Numbered from the stretch's first letter, positions 18,041 to 27,147 are shown. The stretch is DNA of 51,724 nt from Streptococcaceae bacterium (GCA_031254115.1 JAIRUZ010000028.1:1-51724), one strand, 5' to 3'. Notes: generated by a model from the letters alone, not told the origin. Numbers and translations: made by a program.

Positions 18041-18121
18041 CAAGCTTTGGCGATTATTAGTCTCTGCTCCTGCTTGAGAAGAGCCAGTCGAAATAGCCAG
18101 AAGAAGGTTTTAAAACAAAAT

Positions 18122-18148
18122 TTAGCACTCTTTTCTTTGGAGTGCTAA
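18122..18148 (+). promoter_or_regulatory. CIRCE element, HrcA operator of dnaJ
   Basis: TTAGCACTC-N9-GAGTGCTAA, a perfect match to the CIRCE consensus with the exact nine-base spacer. It ends 4 bases before the dnaJ -35 box, so HrcA would bind upstream of, or abutting, RNA polymerase. With its flanking A and T runs it can also act as a terminator for the upstream remnant genes. Confidence 0.95.
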
Positions 18149-18152
18149 ATTT

Positions 18153-18181
18153 TTGACCATTTCTGACCTAAATGGTATAAT
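18153..18181 (+). promoter_or_regulatory. dnaJ promoter, leaderless arrangement
   Basis: TTGACC (18153-18158), 17-bp spacer, TATAAT (18176-18181) with upstream TGG. The ATG is 7 bases after the -10. Confidence 0.88.
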
Positions 18182-18188
18182 AAAAGGC

Positions 18189-19307
18189 ATGAATAACGAA
18201 GAATTTTACAATGAGTTGGGCGTGGGGAAAAACGCGAGTCAAGACGAGATTAAAAAGGCGTATCGCAAACTCTCAAAGCAATATCACCCAGATATTAACA
18301 AAGAAGCGGGCGCCGAGGATAAGTATAAAAAAGTTCAAGAAGCGTACGAAACGCTTGGTGATGAGCAAAAACGCGCTAATTACGATCAGTTTGGTGCGGC
18401 GGGTGCAAACTCGGGCGGCTTTGGTGGCGCAGGCGGGGGATTTTCTGGCTTTCAAGGAGGCGGTTTTGGTGGCTTTGAAGACATTTTTTCAAGCTTTTTT
18501 GGTGGTGGCTCGGGTGGTAATCCAAACGCACCGCAGCAAGGGGAAGATCTTCAATATCGTATTAACCTGACTTTTGGGGAGGCAGTTTTTGGTGTTGAGA
18601 AAGAAATCAAATATACGCGCGAAGACAATTGTGGAACATGCGGTGGAAGCGGCGCAAAAGCTGGCACGCATCCTGTGACTTGTGCACGTTGTGGTGGGCG
18701 AGGTCAGATAAATGTGGATCGTCAAACACCGCTTGGTATGATGCGCTCAACGGTTGTCTGTGATGTGTGTCACGGGACAGGTAAAGAAATCAAGGAAAAA
18801 TGTACCACGTGTGGCGGATCGGGGCACACGAAACAAGCTCATACGGTCAAGGTCAAAGTGCCTGCAGGCGTTGAAACAGGTCAACAAATGCGTCTTGCTA
18901 GTCAAGGTGAGGCTGGTAGCGACGGAGGGCCTTACGGCGACCTCTATGTACGTTTTACGGTCGCTGCTTCCAGCCGCTATGAGCGCGATGGCTCCGAGAT
19001 TTACTATGCGCTTGAGATTAACTTTGTCCAAGCGGCGCTTGGCGATGAGATTTTGGTACCGACGGTACATGGTGACGTGAAAATGAAAATCCCAGCTGGG
19101 ACACAGACGGGGACAGATATTCGCCTCAAAGGAAAAGGCGCAGGGAAATTACGCGGCTCGGGCTTTGGTGATCAGCATGTCATGGTACAAATCACGATTC
19201 CCAAAAAGCTCAACAAGGAGCAAGAAACAGCGCTTCGTGAATACGCAGAAGCGAGCGGTATTGCTGTTGCGGGTGCAAAAACGGGCCTATTTGGCAAGAA
19301 AAAATAA
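18189..19307 (+). CDS. dnaJ: DnaJ co-chaperone
   Basis: 372 residues. Stimulates DnaK ATP hydrolysis and delivers unfolded substrates. J domain at 1-66 with HPD near residues 33-35, Gly/Phe-rich linker about 72-118, four zinc-binding CxxCxGxG repeats ([32 protein letters not shown]) at about 148-215, then the C-terminal substrate-binding domains. The ATG at 18189 is preferred to a frame-open ATG at 18153, which lies inside the promoter. dnaJ stands alone here, away from hrcA-grpE-dnaK. Confidence 0.97.
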   Translation: MNNEEFYNELGVGKNASQDEIKKAYRKLSKQYHPDINKEAGAEDKYKKVQEAYETLGDEQKRANYDQFGAAGANSGGFGGAGGGFSGFQGGGFGGFEDIFSSFFGGGSGGNPNAPQQGEDLQYRINLTFGEAVFGVEKEIKYTREDNCGTCGGSGAKAGTHPVTCARCGGRGQINVDRQTPLGMMRSTVVCDVCHGTGKEIKEKCTTCGGSGHTKQAHTVKVKVPAGVETGQQMRLASQGEAGSDGGPYGDLYVRFTVAASSRYERDGSEIYYALEINFVQAALGDEILVPTVHGDVKMKIPAGTQTGTDIRLKGKGAGKLRGSGFGDQHVMVQITIPKKLNKEQETALREYAEASGIAVAGAKTGLFGKKK

Positions 19308-19310
19308 ACT

Positions 19311-19341
19311 AAAACCTCTCAAAATTTTTGAGAGGTTTTTT
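19311..19341. terminator. Bidirectional terminator between dnaJ and argS
   Basis: AAAACCTCTCAA pairs with TTGAGAGGTTTT; T runs on both strands suit the convergent genes. Confidence 0.9.
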
Positions 19342-19345
19342 AAAT

Positions 19346-21046
19346 TTACATTTGCTCGGGGGCTTCTACGCCGAGGAGGCGCAGAGCTTCTTTGAGGACG
19401 GTTGCGGTTGAGGCAATGAGCGCAAGGCGGGCATCAAGCTCGGCATCTTGATCCATGATGTGGACATGCGCATAATATTTATTGAAGCTTTGCGCAAGAT
19501 TAATCGAAAATTTGGCGATGATTGAGGGCTCATATTTTTCGGCGGCACGTGCGACGATAGCCGGGAAACTTTGAAGAAGTTTGATAATTTCCCACGCGTC
19601 AGGTGTTGAAATTGGCAACTCTGTAATAGCTTTAGGCCAGTAATTTGCTTTACGCAAGATAGATTGAATACGCGCGTAAGCATATTGTACATAGGGTCCT
19701 GTTTCGCCTTCAAAGGAAACCATCTCATCGAGGTTAAAATCATAGCCGTTGAGTCGGTCTGTTTTGAGGTCATAAAACTTGACAGCGCCGACACCGACAG
19801 CTTCGGCAATTTCTTCTTTGTGCGGTAAGTCGGAATTTTTTTCATTGATTTGTGTCAATGCACGCTCAACAGCTTCGTCAAGCGTTGTTTCGAGTTTGAC
19901 GACGTGGCCTTGACGTGTTGAGAACTTGCGGCCGTCTTGTGTCACCATGCCAAATGGGATATGAATCATATCGTTTGCCCAAGCAAAGTCCGCTTTTTTA
20001 AGAACGGCCATCATTTGCTGGAGGTAATAGGTCTGCTCGCCACCGATGACGTAAATGGCTTTAGCGAAGTTAAAAGTGCGCTTGCGGTAGTGTGCGGTTG
20101 TCAAGTCGCGCGTCATGTAAAGTGTTGCACCGTCTGACTTGGTAATCATGCCAGGGTTTAGATTGTATTCGTCAAGGTCAACGACCATAGCACCACGGCT
20201 CTCGTGCAAGAGATTTTTATTTTTCAGGTCGTCAACGACGGCATCCATTTTGTCGGAATAAAAAGATTCGCCCATGAAGAATTCAAAAGTAACGCCGAGT
20301 TTCGTGTAGATGCGATTGAATTCGATAAGGCTGACGTCTGAGAACCAGCGCCAGATGCGAAGTGCTTCGGCGTCACCTTGCTCCATTTTGAGGAACCAGC
20401 TACGCCCTTCTTCGTCGATTTCGGGGTTTTCTTTGGCTTCGGCGTTGACGCGCACATAGAGCTTTAAAAGCTCATCAATCGGATTTGCGGTGATTGTTTC
20501 GGCGTTCCCCCAATGCTTGTAGGCGGTAATCAAAAGGCCAAATTGCTTGCCCCAGTCCCCCAAATGGTTGATGCGAATCGTATTGTAGCCACGTTTGCGG
20601 TAGATTTTTGAGAGTGAATCGCCGATAACCGTCGAGCGCAAATGGCCGATGGAAAAGGGTTTTGCAATATTTGGCGCAGACATGTCAATAGGTACATTTT
20701 GATTTTTTCCTTCGTCGGAATCGCCGAAATGCGTGCCGTGGCTCATAATATCACGGATAACGGCGGTTGCGGTTGCCGATTTGTCGAGAAAGAAATTGAT
20801 GTAGGAGCCTGCGGCTTCGACCTTCTCAAAGCCTGTTGCATCAATCTGCGCAGCCAATTCGCTCGCAATAAGCGGCGGCGCCTTGTGCAATTCCTTGGCA
20901 AGTAAAAAAACGGGGAACGCAAAATCACCTTTTGCGGTGTCTTTTGGAATTTCGAGTAGTGCGTGAATTTTTTCTTCAGAAAGTGCGGGGGCTAGTGGAG
21001 AAATGGCTGCTATTAATTTATTTGAAATAAGTTCTTTGTCACTCAT
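19346..21046 (-). CDS. argS: Arginyl-tRNA synthetase
   Basis: 566 residues, full-length class I ArgRS. The HIGH-type signature is FSIGHLRSTVIGDS, the KMSK-equivalent region follows FSTRQGHVVK, and the DALR anticodon-binding domain ends LRLLGVEAPEQM. Its mRNA has a normal leader with AAGGAT before the ATG. It is divergent from argR, with the DUF1801 gene between them, an arrangement that keeps the arginine regulator near a synthetase gene. Confidence 0.97.
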   Translation of the reverse strand: MSDKELISNKLIAAISPLAPALSEEKIHALLEIPKDTAKGDFAFPVFLLAKELHKAPPLIASELAAQIDATGFEKVEAAGSYINFFLDKSATATAVIRDIMSHGTHFGDSDEGKNQNVPIDMSAPNIAKPFSIGHLRSTVIGDSLSKIYRKRGYNTIRINHLGDWGKQFGLLITAYKHWGNAETITANPIDELLKLYVRVNAEAKENPEIDEEGRSWFLKMEQGDAEALRIWRWFSDVSLIEFNRIYTKLGVTFEFFMGESFYSDKMDAVVDDLKNKNLLHESRGAMVVDLDEYNLNPGMITKSDGATLYMTRDLTTAHYRKRTFNFAKAIYVIGGEQTYYLQQMMAVLKKADFAWANDMIHIPFGMVTQDGRKFSTRQGHVVKLETTLDEAVERALTQINEKNSDLPHKEEIAEAVGVGAVKFYDLKTDRLNGYDFNLDEMVSFEGETGPYVQYAYARIQSILRKANYWPKAITELPISTPDAWEIIKLLQSFPAIVARAAEKYEPSIIAKFSINLAQSFNKYYAHVHIMDQDAELDARLALIASTATVLKEALRLLGVEAPEQM

Positions 21047-21075
21047 GCGGGATCCTTTAATGTTTTCTGCTGATA

Positions 21076-21084
21076 ATTATACCA
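21076..21084 (-). promoter_or_regulatory. argS promoter, extended -10
   Basis: TGGTATAAT on the minus strand about 30 bases before the ATG, leaving a leader with a ribosome binding site. Confidence 0.7.
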
Positions 21085-21110
21085 TATTTTAAGTGAAGAA
21101 AAGGAGACGG

Positions 21111-21524
21111 TTAGCGCTGATAGCACTCGAGGTTATAGGTTATTATTGTCTCAAGCAATGCGTAAAGATCGGGGTCGGCGATTGTATAGGGAACACGCAG
21201 GCTTCCTTTTCCAATCGTTTGGACGCCTAAGTTCGCCCAAGGGAGAAGAGATTTCTCAGGCAAGCCTTGCGTGCCGCCCAAAGTTGCCCAATTTTCTGCG
21301 GGCGTGATGAAAAATAAAGTTTCTTTGAGATTTTTTGAAGTGGGTGCATAAAAACCCAGCATGGCGTAGCCAACACGTTCTCGCACGTCGGGCAAAAGCG
21401 TGTGCACCATGCGGCGGACTTTCGCAAAAAAACGGAGCTGCAGCTGAGACATTCTTGGGTCATTGAAATAGTCATCGAAAGCTTTTGCTTTTTCCATTTT
21501 GAATGTCATATTTTTGGGTGTCAT
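21111..21524 (-). CDS. DUF1801-type protein (YdhG/YobT-like)
   Basis: 137 residues from ATG 21524, beginning MTPKNMTFKMEKAKAFDDYF. It contains VRERVGYAMLGFYAP and NWATLGGTQGLPEKSLLPWA, resembling DUF1801 proteins, which are small cytosolic proteins of unknown function. A longer upstream frame reaching 21710 is rejected because it would begin inside the divergent argR gene. The leaderless promoter fixes the start at 21524. Confidence 0.7.
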   Translation of the reverse strand: MTPKNMTFKMEKAKAFDDYFNDPRMSQLQLRFFAKVRRMVHTLLPDVRERVGYAMLGFYAPTSKNLKETLFFITPAENWATLGGTQGLPEKSLLPWANLGVQTIGKGSLRVPYTIADPDLYALLETIITYNLECYQR

Positions 21525-21530
21525 GTTGCT

Positions 21531-21539
21531 ATTATACCA
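21531..21539 (-). promoter_or_regulatory. DUF1801 gene promoter, leaderless arrangement
   Basis: TGGTATAAT on the minus strand, six bases before the ATG at 21524. Confidence 0.75.
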
Positions 21540-21630
21540 AAAAGTGAAGTCGACTGTTTTGAGAGGCTGAACTGGATGATACAAAAAGTGCGTGTCATTG
21601 TGGGAGAGACGGGACAAAGCCAGCGGCTTT

Positions 21631-21639
21631 TGGTATAAT
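21631..21639 (+). promoter_or_regulatory. argR promoter, leaderless arrangement
   Basis: TGGTATAAT ends 7 bases before the ATG at 21647. GGGACA at 21611-21616 could be a -35 box with a 17-bp spacer. Its surroundings (TTTTGGTATAATAG) are nearly identical to the divergent DUF1801 promoter. Confidence 0.78.
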
Positions 21640-21646
21640 AGACGCA

Positions 21647-22090
21647 ATGAATCGAATGGAACGTTTAAAATTAATCCGCGAGGTGATTGCGGCGAACGTG
21701 GTTGAAACACAGCACGAGCTTGTGGTTTTGATGAAAGAAAATGGCTGCGACGTCACGCAGGCAACGCTGTCGCGTGATTTTCGTGAGCTGGCACTGGTCA
21801 AGATTTATAAAGACGGTAAAAAAATCTATGCGCTTGCCGATCAAGAAAAGCAAAACGAAGCGTTTCAGACTATTTTCCGTCAGTTTGTTTTGTCTGTTCA
21901 AAGCACGATGTTTATGTTGGTCGTGCATACGCGGCTGGGCGAAGCGGATTTGCTTGCGAATGAGTTTGATATTTCAAAGCGAGAAGAGGTGCTCGGAACA
22001 GTTGCGGGCGCGGATACATTACTTGTTGTTTGTGCAGATATTGTCAGCGCTGACAGGCTTAAAAAGGAAATTGAAGATGCCCTTAATTGA
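21647..22090 (+). CDS. argR: ArgR-family arginine repressor
   Basis: 147 residues. The N-terminal winged helix contains VTQATLSRDFRELALVKI, the ArgR recognition-helix signature; the C-terminal hexamerisation and arginine-binding domain contains GTVAGADTLLVV. It controls arginine synthesis and breakdown in related bacteria. A perfect palindrome at 22042 is read here as DIVSADR rather than LSALT. Overlaps the next gene by 14 bases. Confidence 0.93.
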   Translation: MNRMERLKLIREVIAANVVETQHELVVLMKENGCDVTQATLSRDFRELALVKIYKDGKKIYALADQEKQNEAFQTIFRQFVLSVQSTMFMLVVHTRLGEADLLANEFDISKREEVLGTVAGADTLLVVCADIVSADRLKKEIEDALN

Positions 22091-22409
22091 TGAATTGAAA
22101 GAAAAAATAGAGGCGCTGGATTATGTGCAGGAATTTCAGGTGGCAGAAGCAAAGTTGCGTGCGACGCCTGACGTTTGGGCGGATTATGAAGAGATGAAAC
22201 GGCTGCAAAAGGAGGCAGTTTTATTTCAGCAAATCGGGAAAGAGCAGGCGTTTAGGGAAACGTCTCGTGCTGCGCAGATTTTGGAGAAAAAGCTGAAGGA
22301 AAATGTGCGGGTTGTGGATTATGCGGCGAAAATGGTGGCTGTGAATGATTTATTGACATACGTGACGCGTGAGATTGAAGAGAAAGTTGAGGCGGGATTA
22401 AATGGCTGA
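22077..22409 (+). CDS. YlbF/YmcA-like family protein
   Basis: 110 residues, largely helical and charged ([20 protein letters not shown] ... [17 protein letters not shown] ... [21 protein letters not shown]), matching the general form of the YlbF family. In Bacillus, YlbF and YmcA act with YaaT on RNase Y; the role in lactococci is unknown. It overlaps argR upstream and mutS downstream by 8 bases, so translation of the three is probably coupled. Confidence 0.7.
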   Translation: MPLIDELKEKIEALDYVQEFQVAEAKLRATPDVWADYEEMKRLQKEAVLFQQIGKEQAFRETSRAAQILEKKLKENVRVVDYAAKMVAVNDLLTYVTREIEEKVEAGLNG

Positions 22410-24894
22410 GAAATCGAAAATTTCTCCAGGAATGCAGCAATATCTGGCGATTAAGGCGGACTACCCAGACGCCTTTTTGTTGTTTCGCATGGGCGATTTT
22501 TATGAGCTGTTTTATGATGATGCGGTTAATGCGGCACAAATTCTCGAATTGACATTGACTTCGCGCAATAAGGACGCAGAAAATCCTGTGCCAATGGCGG
22601 GCGTGCCGTGGAAAGCGGTCGATGAGTACATCGCGCGTTTGGTCGAGTTGGGGCACAAAGTAGCGATTGCGGACCAGCTGGAGGATCCAAAAGATGCTGT
22701 AGGGATTGTCAAGCGCGGCGTGACGCAGGTTGTGACGCCTGGAACGTACACGGAAAGTTTGTCAGCTGCCGCAAATAATTTTTTGGTGAGTGTTGATAAG
22801 CTGTCAGCTTCTGGCGGCATCAGCTATCAGCTGGCGTATTTGGATTTGGGGACGGGCGAATTTCGATTTACCGAGTTGTCAGCGCTGACAGAAGTTTTGG
22901 GCGAAATTGCAAGCCTGAAAGCACGCGAAATTGTCGTTGGGTTTGAGCTGACAGAACAGGAGCGCTCTGTATTTACGAAGCGCTTGAATCTTGTGATTTC
23001 TGAGCAATTTGACGGGGCGGACGCGTGCGACAAGCTTCTTAAATACGTGACACGCACGCAGTTGCGCGATTTGACGCACATCAAGGCGCCTGAATTTTAC
23101 GAATTGGCGCAATCTTTGCAGATGTCATTTGAGACACAGCGTGCGCTTGAACTGGTAGAAAACGCGCGGGATGGCAAGAAATCGGGAACGCTTTATGGCG
23201 TTTTGGATCAAACGAAAACGGCGATGGGGACGCGCTTGCTAAAAGCTTGGCTTTTGAGCCCGCTCATAAGCCGAACAAAAATCGAGACACGGCAAGAAAT
23301 CGTTCAGATTTTGCTTGATAATTTTTTTGAGCGCGCAGATTTGATTGAGTCGCTGAGAGGTGTTTACGACTTAGAAAGGCTGGCGTCGCGCGTTTCGTTT
23401 GGAAAAGCAGTGCCCGTTGATCTAACACAACTGGCAAACAGCTTGTCACACGTGCCGGCAATTAAAACGATTTTGTCAGTGCTTGCACAGCCTGTTTTAG
23501 AACCGCTGATTGCGCGCTTAGACGAAGTACCAGAGCTGTCAGCGCTGATAGAACGTGCAATTGAGCCGACTGCGATGCGCGTGATTACGGATGGCGCGAT
23601 TATAAAAACAGGCTACAATGCGCAGCTTGACACGTACCGCGAAGCCTTGTCAAATGGGGCGTCGTGGATTTCTGAGTTGGAAGCCAAAGAGCGCGCGGCA
23701 ACAGGCATTACAGGCTTGCGAATTGATTATAATCGCCAAGACGGCTATTATTTTCATGTGACAGCGAGCCAAATTCCGAACATTCCAGCGTATTTTATCT
23801 ATAAAAAAGCGCTCAAAAATGCGACGCGTTACACGACAAAGGAACTCGCGGAAATTGAAGAAACCATGCTTGAAGCGCGCGCTGGCTCGTCAACGCTCGA
23901 ATATAATCTGTTTTGCGAGATTCGCGAGACGGTCAAAGGCTATATTCCGCGGCTTCAGGCGCTTGCCAGAGCAGTGGCGAGCATTGATGTGCTGCAAAGT
24001 TTCGCTACGGTTGCTGAGAAAAATAAGTATCAAAAACCGAACTTTAATGATTCGCATCAAATTGCTATCAAAAATGGTCGGCATGCCGTGGTAGAGTCAG
24101 TTCTGGGCGCACAAGAATACGTGCCAAACGATCTTGATATGCCCGAAAACACGGCCATTCAGCTGATTACAGGCCCCAATATGTCCGGAAAATCAACTTA
24201 TATGCGCCAGCTGGCACAAATTGTGGTCATGGCACAAATGGGAAGTTTTGTGGCGGCACAAACGGCTGAATTGCCGTTGTTTGATGCGATTTTCACGCGT
24301 ATCGGCGCGTCAGATAATCTAATTGGCGGCGAATCGACGTTTATGGTTGAGATGAGCGAGGCAAATGTGGCGATTGCGCGTGCGACGCAAAATTCGTTGA
24401 TTTTATTTGATGAGCTCGGGCGTGGGACGGCAACGTATGATGGTCTCGCGCTTGCGCAGAGCATTATTGAATACATTCACGACAATATTGGGGCAAAAAC
24501 GCTTTTTGCAACCCATTACCACGAGTTGACGGCGCTGGATAAAACGCTCGTTCAGCTGACAAACGTCCACGTGGCGACGCTTGAGCAAAATGGCGAGGTC
24601 ACTTTTTTGCATAAAATTTTGCCGGGGCCCGCTGACAAATCTTACGGCATTCATGTGGCGCGCATTGCGGGCCTGCCACAGTCGCTTCTGATGCGGGCTG
24701 ACAGCATTTTACAAAAATTAGAGAGCCAAGAAGTGCAGCTTGCGCCAGCTCATCAAGCCCAGCAACTGGAGCTTTTTGCGAGTGAGCCAGAAAATCGTGA
24801 GCTGACAGAAAAATTGGCGGCGCTCGACATCAACCAACTCACGCCGCTTGAAGCGCTACAAAAATTATCAGATTTGAAAGGTCTGTTGTCATGA
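22402..24894 (+). CDS. mutS: DNA mismatch repair protein MutS
   Basis: 830 residues. The mismatch-contacting motif GDFYELF is at about 31-37; the ATPase has Walker [10 protein letters not shown] near 593-601 and the Walker B region [12 protein letters not shown] near 670. Recognises mispairs at replication forks and recruits MutL. mutL, often adjacent in relatives, is not in the window. Contains a perfect palindrome at 22877 (ELSALTE) and a one-mismatch copy at 23537 (ELSALIE). The dtd start overlaps the stop by 4 bases. Confidence 0.97.
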   Translation: MAEKSKISPGMQQYLAIKADYPDAFLLFRMGDFYELFYDDAVNAAQILELTLTSRNKDAENPVPMAGVPWKAVDEYIARLVELGHKVAIADQLEDPKDAVGIVKRGVTQVVTPGTYTESLSAAANNFLVSVDKLSASGGISYQLAYLDLGTGEFRFTELSALTEVLGEIASLKAREIVVGFELTEQERSVFTKRLNLVISEQFDGADACDKLLKYVTRTQLRDLTHIKAPEFYELAQSLQMSFETQRALELVENARDGKKSGTLYGVLDQTKTAMGTRLLKAWLLSPLISRTKIETRQEIVQILLDNFFERADLIESLRGVYDLERLASRVSFGKAVPVDLTQLANSLSHVPAIKTILSVLAQPVLEPLIARLDEVPELSALIERAIEPTAMRVITDGAIIKTGYNAQLDTYREALSNGASWISELEAKERAATGITGLRIDYNRQDGYYFHVTASQIPNIPAYFIYKKALKNATRYTTKELAEIEETMLEARAGSSTLEYNLFCEIRETVKGYIPRLQALARAVASIDVLQSFATVAEKNKYQKPNFNDSHQIAIKNGRHAVVESVLGAQEYVPNDLDMPENTAIQLITGPNMSGKSTYMRQLAQIVVMAQMGSFVAAQTAELPLFDAIFTRIGASDNLIGGESTFMVEMSEANVAIARATQNSLILFDELGRGTATYDGLALAQSIIEYIHDNIGAKTLFATHYHELTALDKTLVQLTNVHVATLEQNGEVTFLHKILPGPADKSYGIHVARIAGLPQSLLMRADSILQKLESQEVQLAPAHQAQQLELFASEPENRELTEKLAALDINQLTPLEALQKLSDLKGLLS

Positions 24895-25340
24895 AAATCG
24901 TACTTCAGCGCGTCAAATCAGCGTCTGTCAGCTGGGACAATCAGAAAGCTCGAATTGGGCAAGGGCTATTGCTCCTTGTTGGCGTCGAAAATGCGGACAC
25001 CCTTTTTGATGTTGAGTATGCCGTGCGCAAGGTGACGGAGATGCGCATTTTCAGCGATGACGCGGGCAAAATGAACCTCTCTGTGCAAGACATTGCAGGC
25101 GAAATTCTCTCGATTAGCCAATTTACGCTTTTTGCAGACACCAAAAAAGGGAAACGCCCGAGTTTTGTGCACGCAGGAAATCCTGACTACGCACGCAAAC
25201 TATACGCCGTGTTCAACCAAAAACTCTCTGAAATTCGCCCCACTCAAACGGGCGAATTTGGGGCCAATATGCTCGTGGCTCTTGAAAATGATGGCCCCGT
25301 GACTCTTTTGCTTGACACCTCGGAGGCACGCCATGACTGA
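24891..25340 (+). CDS. dtd: D-aminoacyl-tRNA deacylase
   Basis: 149 residues, full length. Removes D-amino acids and glycine mischarged to t[18 protein letters not shown] at the N terminus, the GKRPSF loop and the C-terminal NDGPVT cross-subunit motif are all present. Start codon overlaps mutS; 3' end overlaps the next gene by 8 bases. Confidence 0.96.
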   Translation: MKIVLQRVKSASVSWDNQKARIGQGLLLLVGVENADTLFDVEYAVRKVTEMRIFSDDAGKMNLSVQDIAGEILSISQFTLFADTKKGKRPSFVHAGNPDYARKLYAVFNQKLSEIRPTQTGEFGANMLVALENDGPVTLLLDTSEARHD

Positions 25341-26295
25341 AAAAGAGACGTTGGTTGACAGTAAGTTGACAGCTGGTGTCAACTTACTTGACAGCCAATC
25401 TAAAGAAGCAGATTTTCTTGCGACGGATGGGGTTGACGGCTCCGCCAAGAAAGTTATCAACGCGCACACGTTCACGCCTAAAGAATTGCGCCAGAGTAGC
25501 CAACGTGCGCGCCAGATTGCGCGCATACGGAAAAATCCAGAGCTTTTGCAAGCGCGCAATGAAATGTTTGACGAATTTCTTGCGGAACATCCAAGCCTTG
25601 CGAAACTTTCACGCGGTGAGTTGCGCGAGAAAATGGCTGAACACACAAAATCTGAAATGAAACTTTCGCGGCAAAAGTTGCGCAATCATATTGAGACATT
25701 TTCAGACAGCGTCATTGCCGTGATTATCACGATCATGCTCCTTGAAATTCCTGTTCCAACGGGCAATGCACACTATTTGCAGTTCCTTGAGTCGGTCGGC
25801 ATTTTTCTTATCAGCTTTATCGTGATTGCGAATTTTTGGTTCAATCATCATAAAAATCTGGCGCTGACTGAGGAAATGACCGAGCGGATGGTTGTCATGG
25901 AATTTGTTTATATTGGCATGCTGTCGCTTTTGCCGCTCTTGACAAAATGGCTGATGATTGCGCCAGACTGGCTTGCTGCGCTGAATTACGGTATCGTTAT
26001 TCTTTTGACGCTGATTCTGCAAGAGTTCATGAGTTATGGCATCGCGCGCGCAAAATTCAAGAAAAAATCAAAATCATTCGCTTTCTGGCGCAGAGTTTGG
26101 GCAAGTCGTCTTTTCTTCTCGCTTGCGGTCAACCTTGTCATTATGGGAATCGCAATTGTTTCGCCTGCGTACGGGCGCTGGCTGTTCGTGATTGTCCCGA
26201 TTTTCAACTTTTTCTTTCGCGGCATCGGCCAAGGCGGCGAAGATTTTACGCTTGATCTTGAAGGCGCCAAAGTCAATGGCAGACCACGCTTTTGA
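25333..26295 (+). CDS. TMEM175/DUF1211-like ion channel family protein with a long N-terminal extension
   Basis: 320 residues. Residues 1-115 are hydrophilic and charged with no recognised domain; the membrane part begins [21 protein letters not shown], carrying the FSD motif of bacterial TMEM175 potassium-channel relatives, followed by five more hydrophobic segments and [10 protein letters not shown]. Bacterial members are usually about 200 residues, so the extension is unusual. CGGAGG seven bases before the ATG at 25333 decides the start. The extension's coding DNA contains a 12-bp perfect inverted repeat. Confidence 0.8.
   Translation: MTEKETLVDSKLTAGVNLLDSQSKEADFLATDGVDGSAKKVINAHTFTPKELRQSSQRARQIARIRKNPELLQARNEMFDEFLAEHPSLAKLSRGELREKMAEHTKSEMKLSRQKLRNHIETFSDSVIAVIITIMLLEIPVPTGNAHYLQFLESVGIFLISFIVIANFWFNHHKNLALTEEMTERMVVMEFVYIGMLSLLPLLTKWLMIAPDWLAALNYGIVILLTLILQEFMSYGIARAKFKKKSKSFAFWRRVWASRLFFSLAVNLVIMGIAIVSPAYGRWLFVIVPIFNFFFRGIGQGGEDFTLDLEGAKVNGRPRF
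25355..25394. repeat. Inverted and direct TTGACAG repeats in the start of the TMEM175-like gene
   Basis: AGTAAGTTGACA (25360-25371) and its exact complement TGTCAACTTACT (25377-25388) are separated by GCTGG. TTGACAG words start at 25355, 25366 and 25388. The RNA hairpin would begin 28 bases after the start codon and could affect translation. Confidence 0.8.
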
Positions 26296-26331
26296 GCTAC
26301 GGTTTATCAGCAGCTTCCGCCCCCCGCTCGG

Positions 26332-26348
26332 AATTTGTCCGACAAATT
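26332..26348. terminator. Palindrome after the TMEM175-like gene, possible weak terminator
   Basis: AATTTGTC-C-GACAAATT, eight pairs with a one-base centre, followed by GAATTTT rather than a clean T run. Might instead be a protein-binding site. Confidence 0.35.
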
Positions 26349-26445
26349 GAATTTTAGGCAAATTTCCATGGTTTTGTGCAAATTCACGCGGGTGAGGTAA
26401 GCGTTGGAAGCTTTTCCGTGAGCATTTGTCGTTATTTTCAGCCTG

Positions 26446-26466
26446 AAAAGCCATCATGGCTTTTTC
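26446..26466 (+). terminator. Terminator of the argR-mutS-dtd transcript
   Basis: AAAAGCC and GGCTTTT around ATCAT, then TTTC. It abuts the plsC promoter. Confidence 0.7.
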
Positions 26467-26476
26467 TTGTGAGTTT

Positions 26477-26485
26477 TGGTACAAT
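26477..26485 (+). promoter_or_regulatory. plsC promoter, leaderless arrangement
   Basis: TGGTACAAT ends 6 bases before the ATG at 26492. Confidence 0.72.
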
Positions 26486-26491
26486 AAAGGC

Positions 26492-27109
26492 ATGTTTTAT
26501 GCTTTTTGTCGTGGCTTGGTCCACTTTTTATTAGTTATTTTTAACGGGCGCACGAAATTTTACAATCGTGACCGCTTGCCAGATAAAGCCACCAATTATA
26601 TTCTTGTGGCGCCGCACCGAATGGCGTGGGAACCCGTGTATTTTGCATTTGCGACTGCGCCCAAGCAGTTTATTTTCATGGCGAAAAAGGAGCTGTTCAA
26701 AGGTTTTGGCGGCTGGTGGATTCGCAAATGTGGCGCTTTTCCTGTCAATCGTGACAATCCGAGCCCGCAGTCAATGAAATATGCGGTCAAAATGCTGAAG
26801 TCGTCTGACAAATCGTTAATCATGTTTCCGTCAGGCACCAGACATTCGGCAGACATGAAAGGCGGCGTTGCGGTTATTGCGAAGATGGCGAATGTGAGGC
26901 TTGTGCCAGCCGTTTACCAGGGTCCCCTGACGCTTTCAGGCGTTTTCAAGCGCGAGAAAGTGTCGGTCAATTTTGGTCGTGCGATTGACATTTCTGACAT
27001 CAAAAAAATGAATGAGGAAGGCATTGCGGAGGTGAACGCGCGCATGGAGCACGCATTTGCGGCGCTTGATGCGGAAATAAATCCTGATTTTCATTACGAG
27101 GCGAAATAA
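26492..27109 (+). CDS. PlsC-like 1-acyl-sn-glycerol-3-phosphate acyltransferase with HX4E in place of HX4D
   Basis: 205 residues, one N-terminal membrane anchor (about 4-20) and the acyltransferase fold of phosphatidic-acid synthesis. FIFMAKKELFKG, CGAFPVNRDNPSPQS and MFPSGTRHSADMKGG (the EGT/SGTR-type motif) match streptococcal PlsC-like enzymes. The catalytic block reads PHRMAWEP, so the usual HX4D aspartate is glutamate. The start at 26492 is set by the leaderless promoter and by the conserved MFYAFCRGLV beginning. Single-gene unit with its own terminator. Confidence 0.85.
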   Translation: MFYAFCRGLVHFLLVIFNGRTKFYNRDRLPDKATNYILVAPHRMAWEPVYFAFATAPKQFIFMAKKELFKGFGGWWIRKCGAFPVNRDNPSPQSMKYAVKMLKSSDKSLIMFPSGTRHSADMKGGVAVIAKMANVRLVPAVYQGPLTLSGVFKREKVSVNFGRAIDISDIKKMNEEGIAEVNARMEHAFAALDAEINPDFHYEAK

Positions 27110-27113
27110 AAGG

Positions 27114-27138
27114 CTTGTGGCAACCACAAGTTTTTTTT
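27114..27138 (+). terminator. Terminator of the plsC-like gene
   Basis: CTTGTGG-CAA-CCACAAG followed by eight T residues. Confidence 0.9.
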
Positions 27139-27147
27139 GTCAAATTT

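Larger units (their letters stand above)
542..25372. repeat. TTKACAG direct repeats exactly 11 bp apart
   Basis: Pairs start at 542/553, 1944/1955, 5030/5041, 8300/8311/8322 (triple, intergenic), 9642/9653 and 25355/25366. The joint form is close to TTTACAGCAAGTTGACAG. Peptide readings differ (YSKLT, LQQVYS, LQQLDS, VDSKLT), so the conserved unit is the DNA. The range marks first and last copy. Confidence 0.8.

Noticed and set aside
18121-18154. Simple terminator of the upstream island
   Set aside because: The stem is an exact CIRCE with nine-base spacer before dnaJ; termination may be a side effect, so it is listed as an operator.
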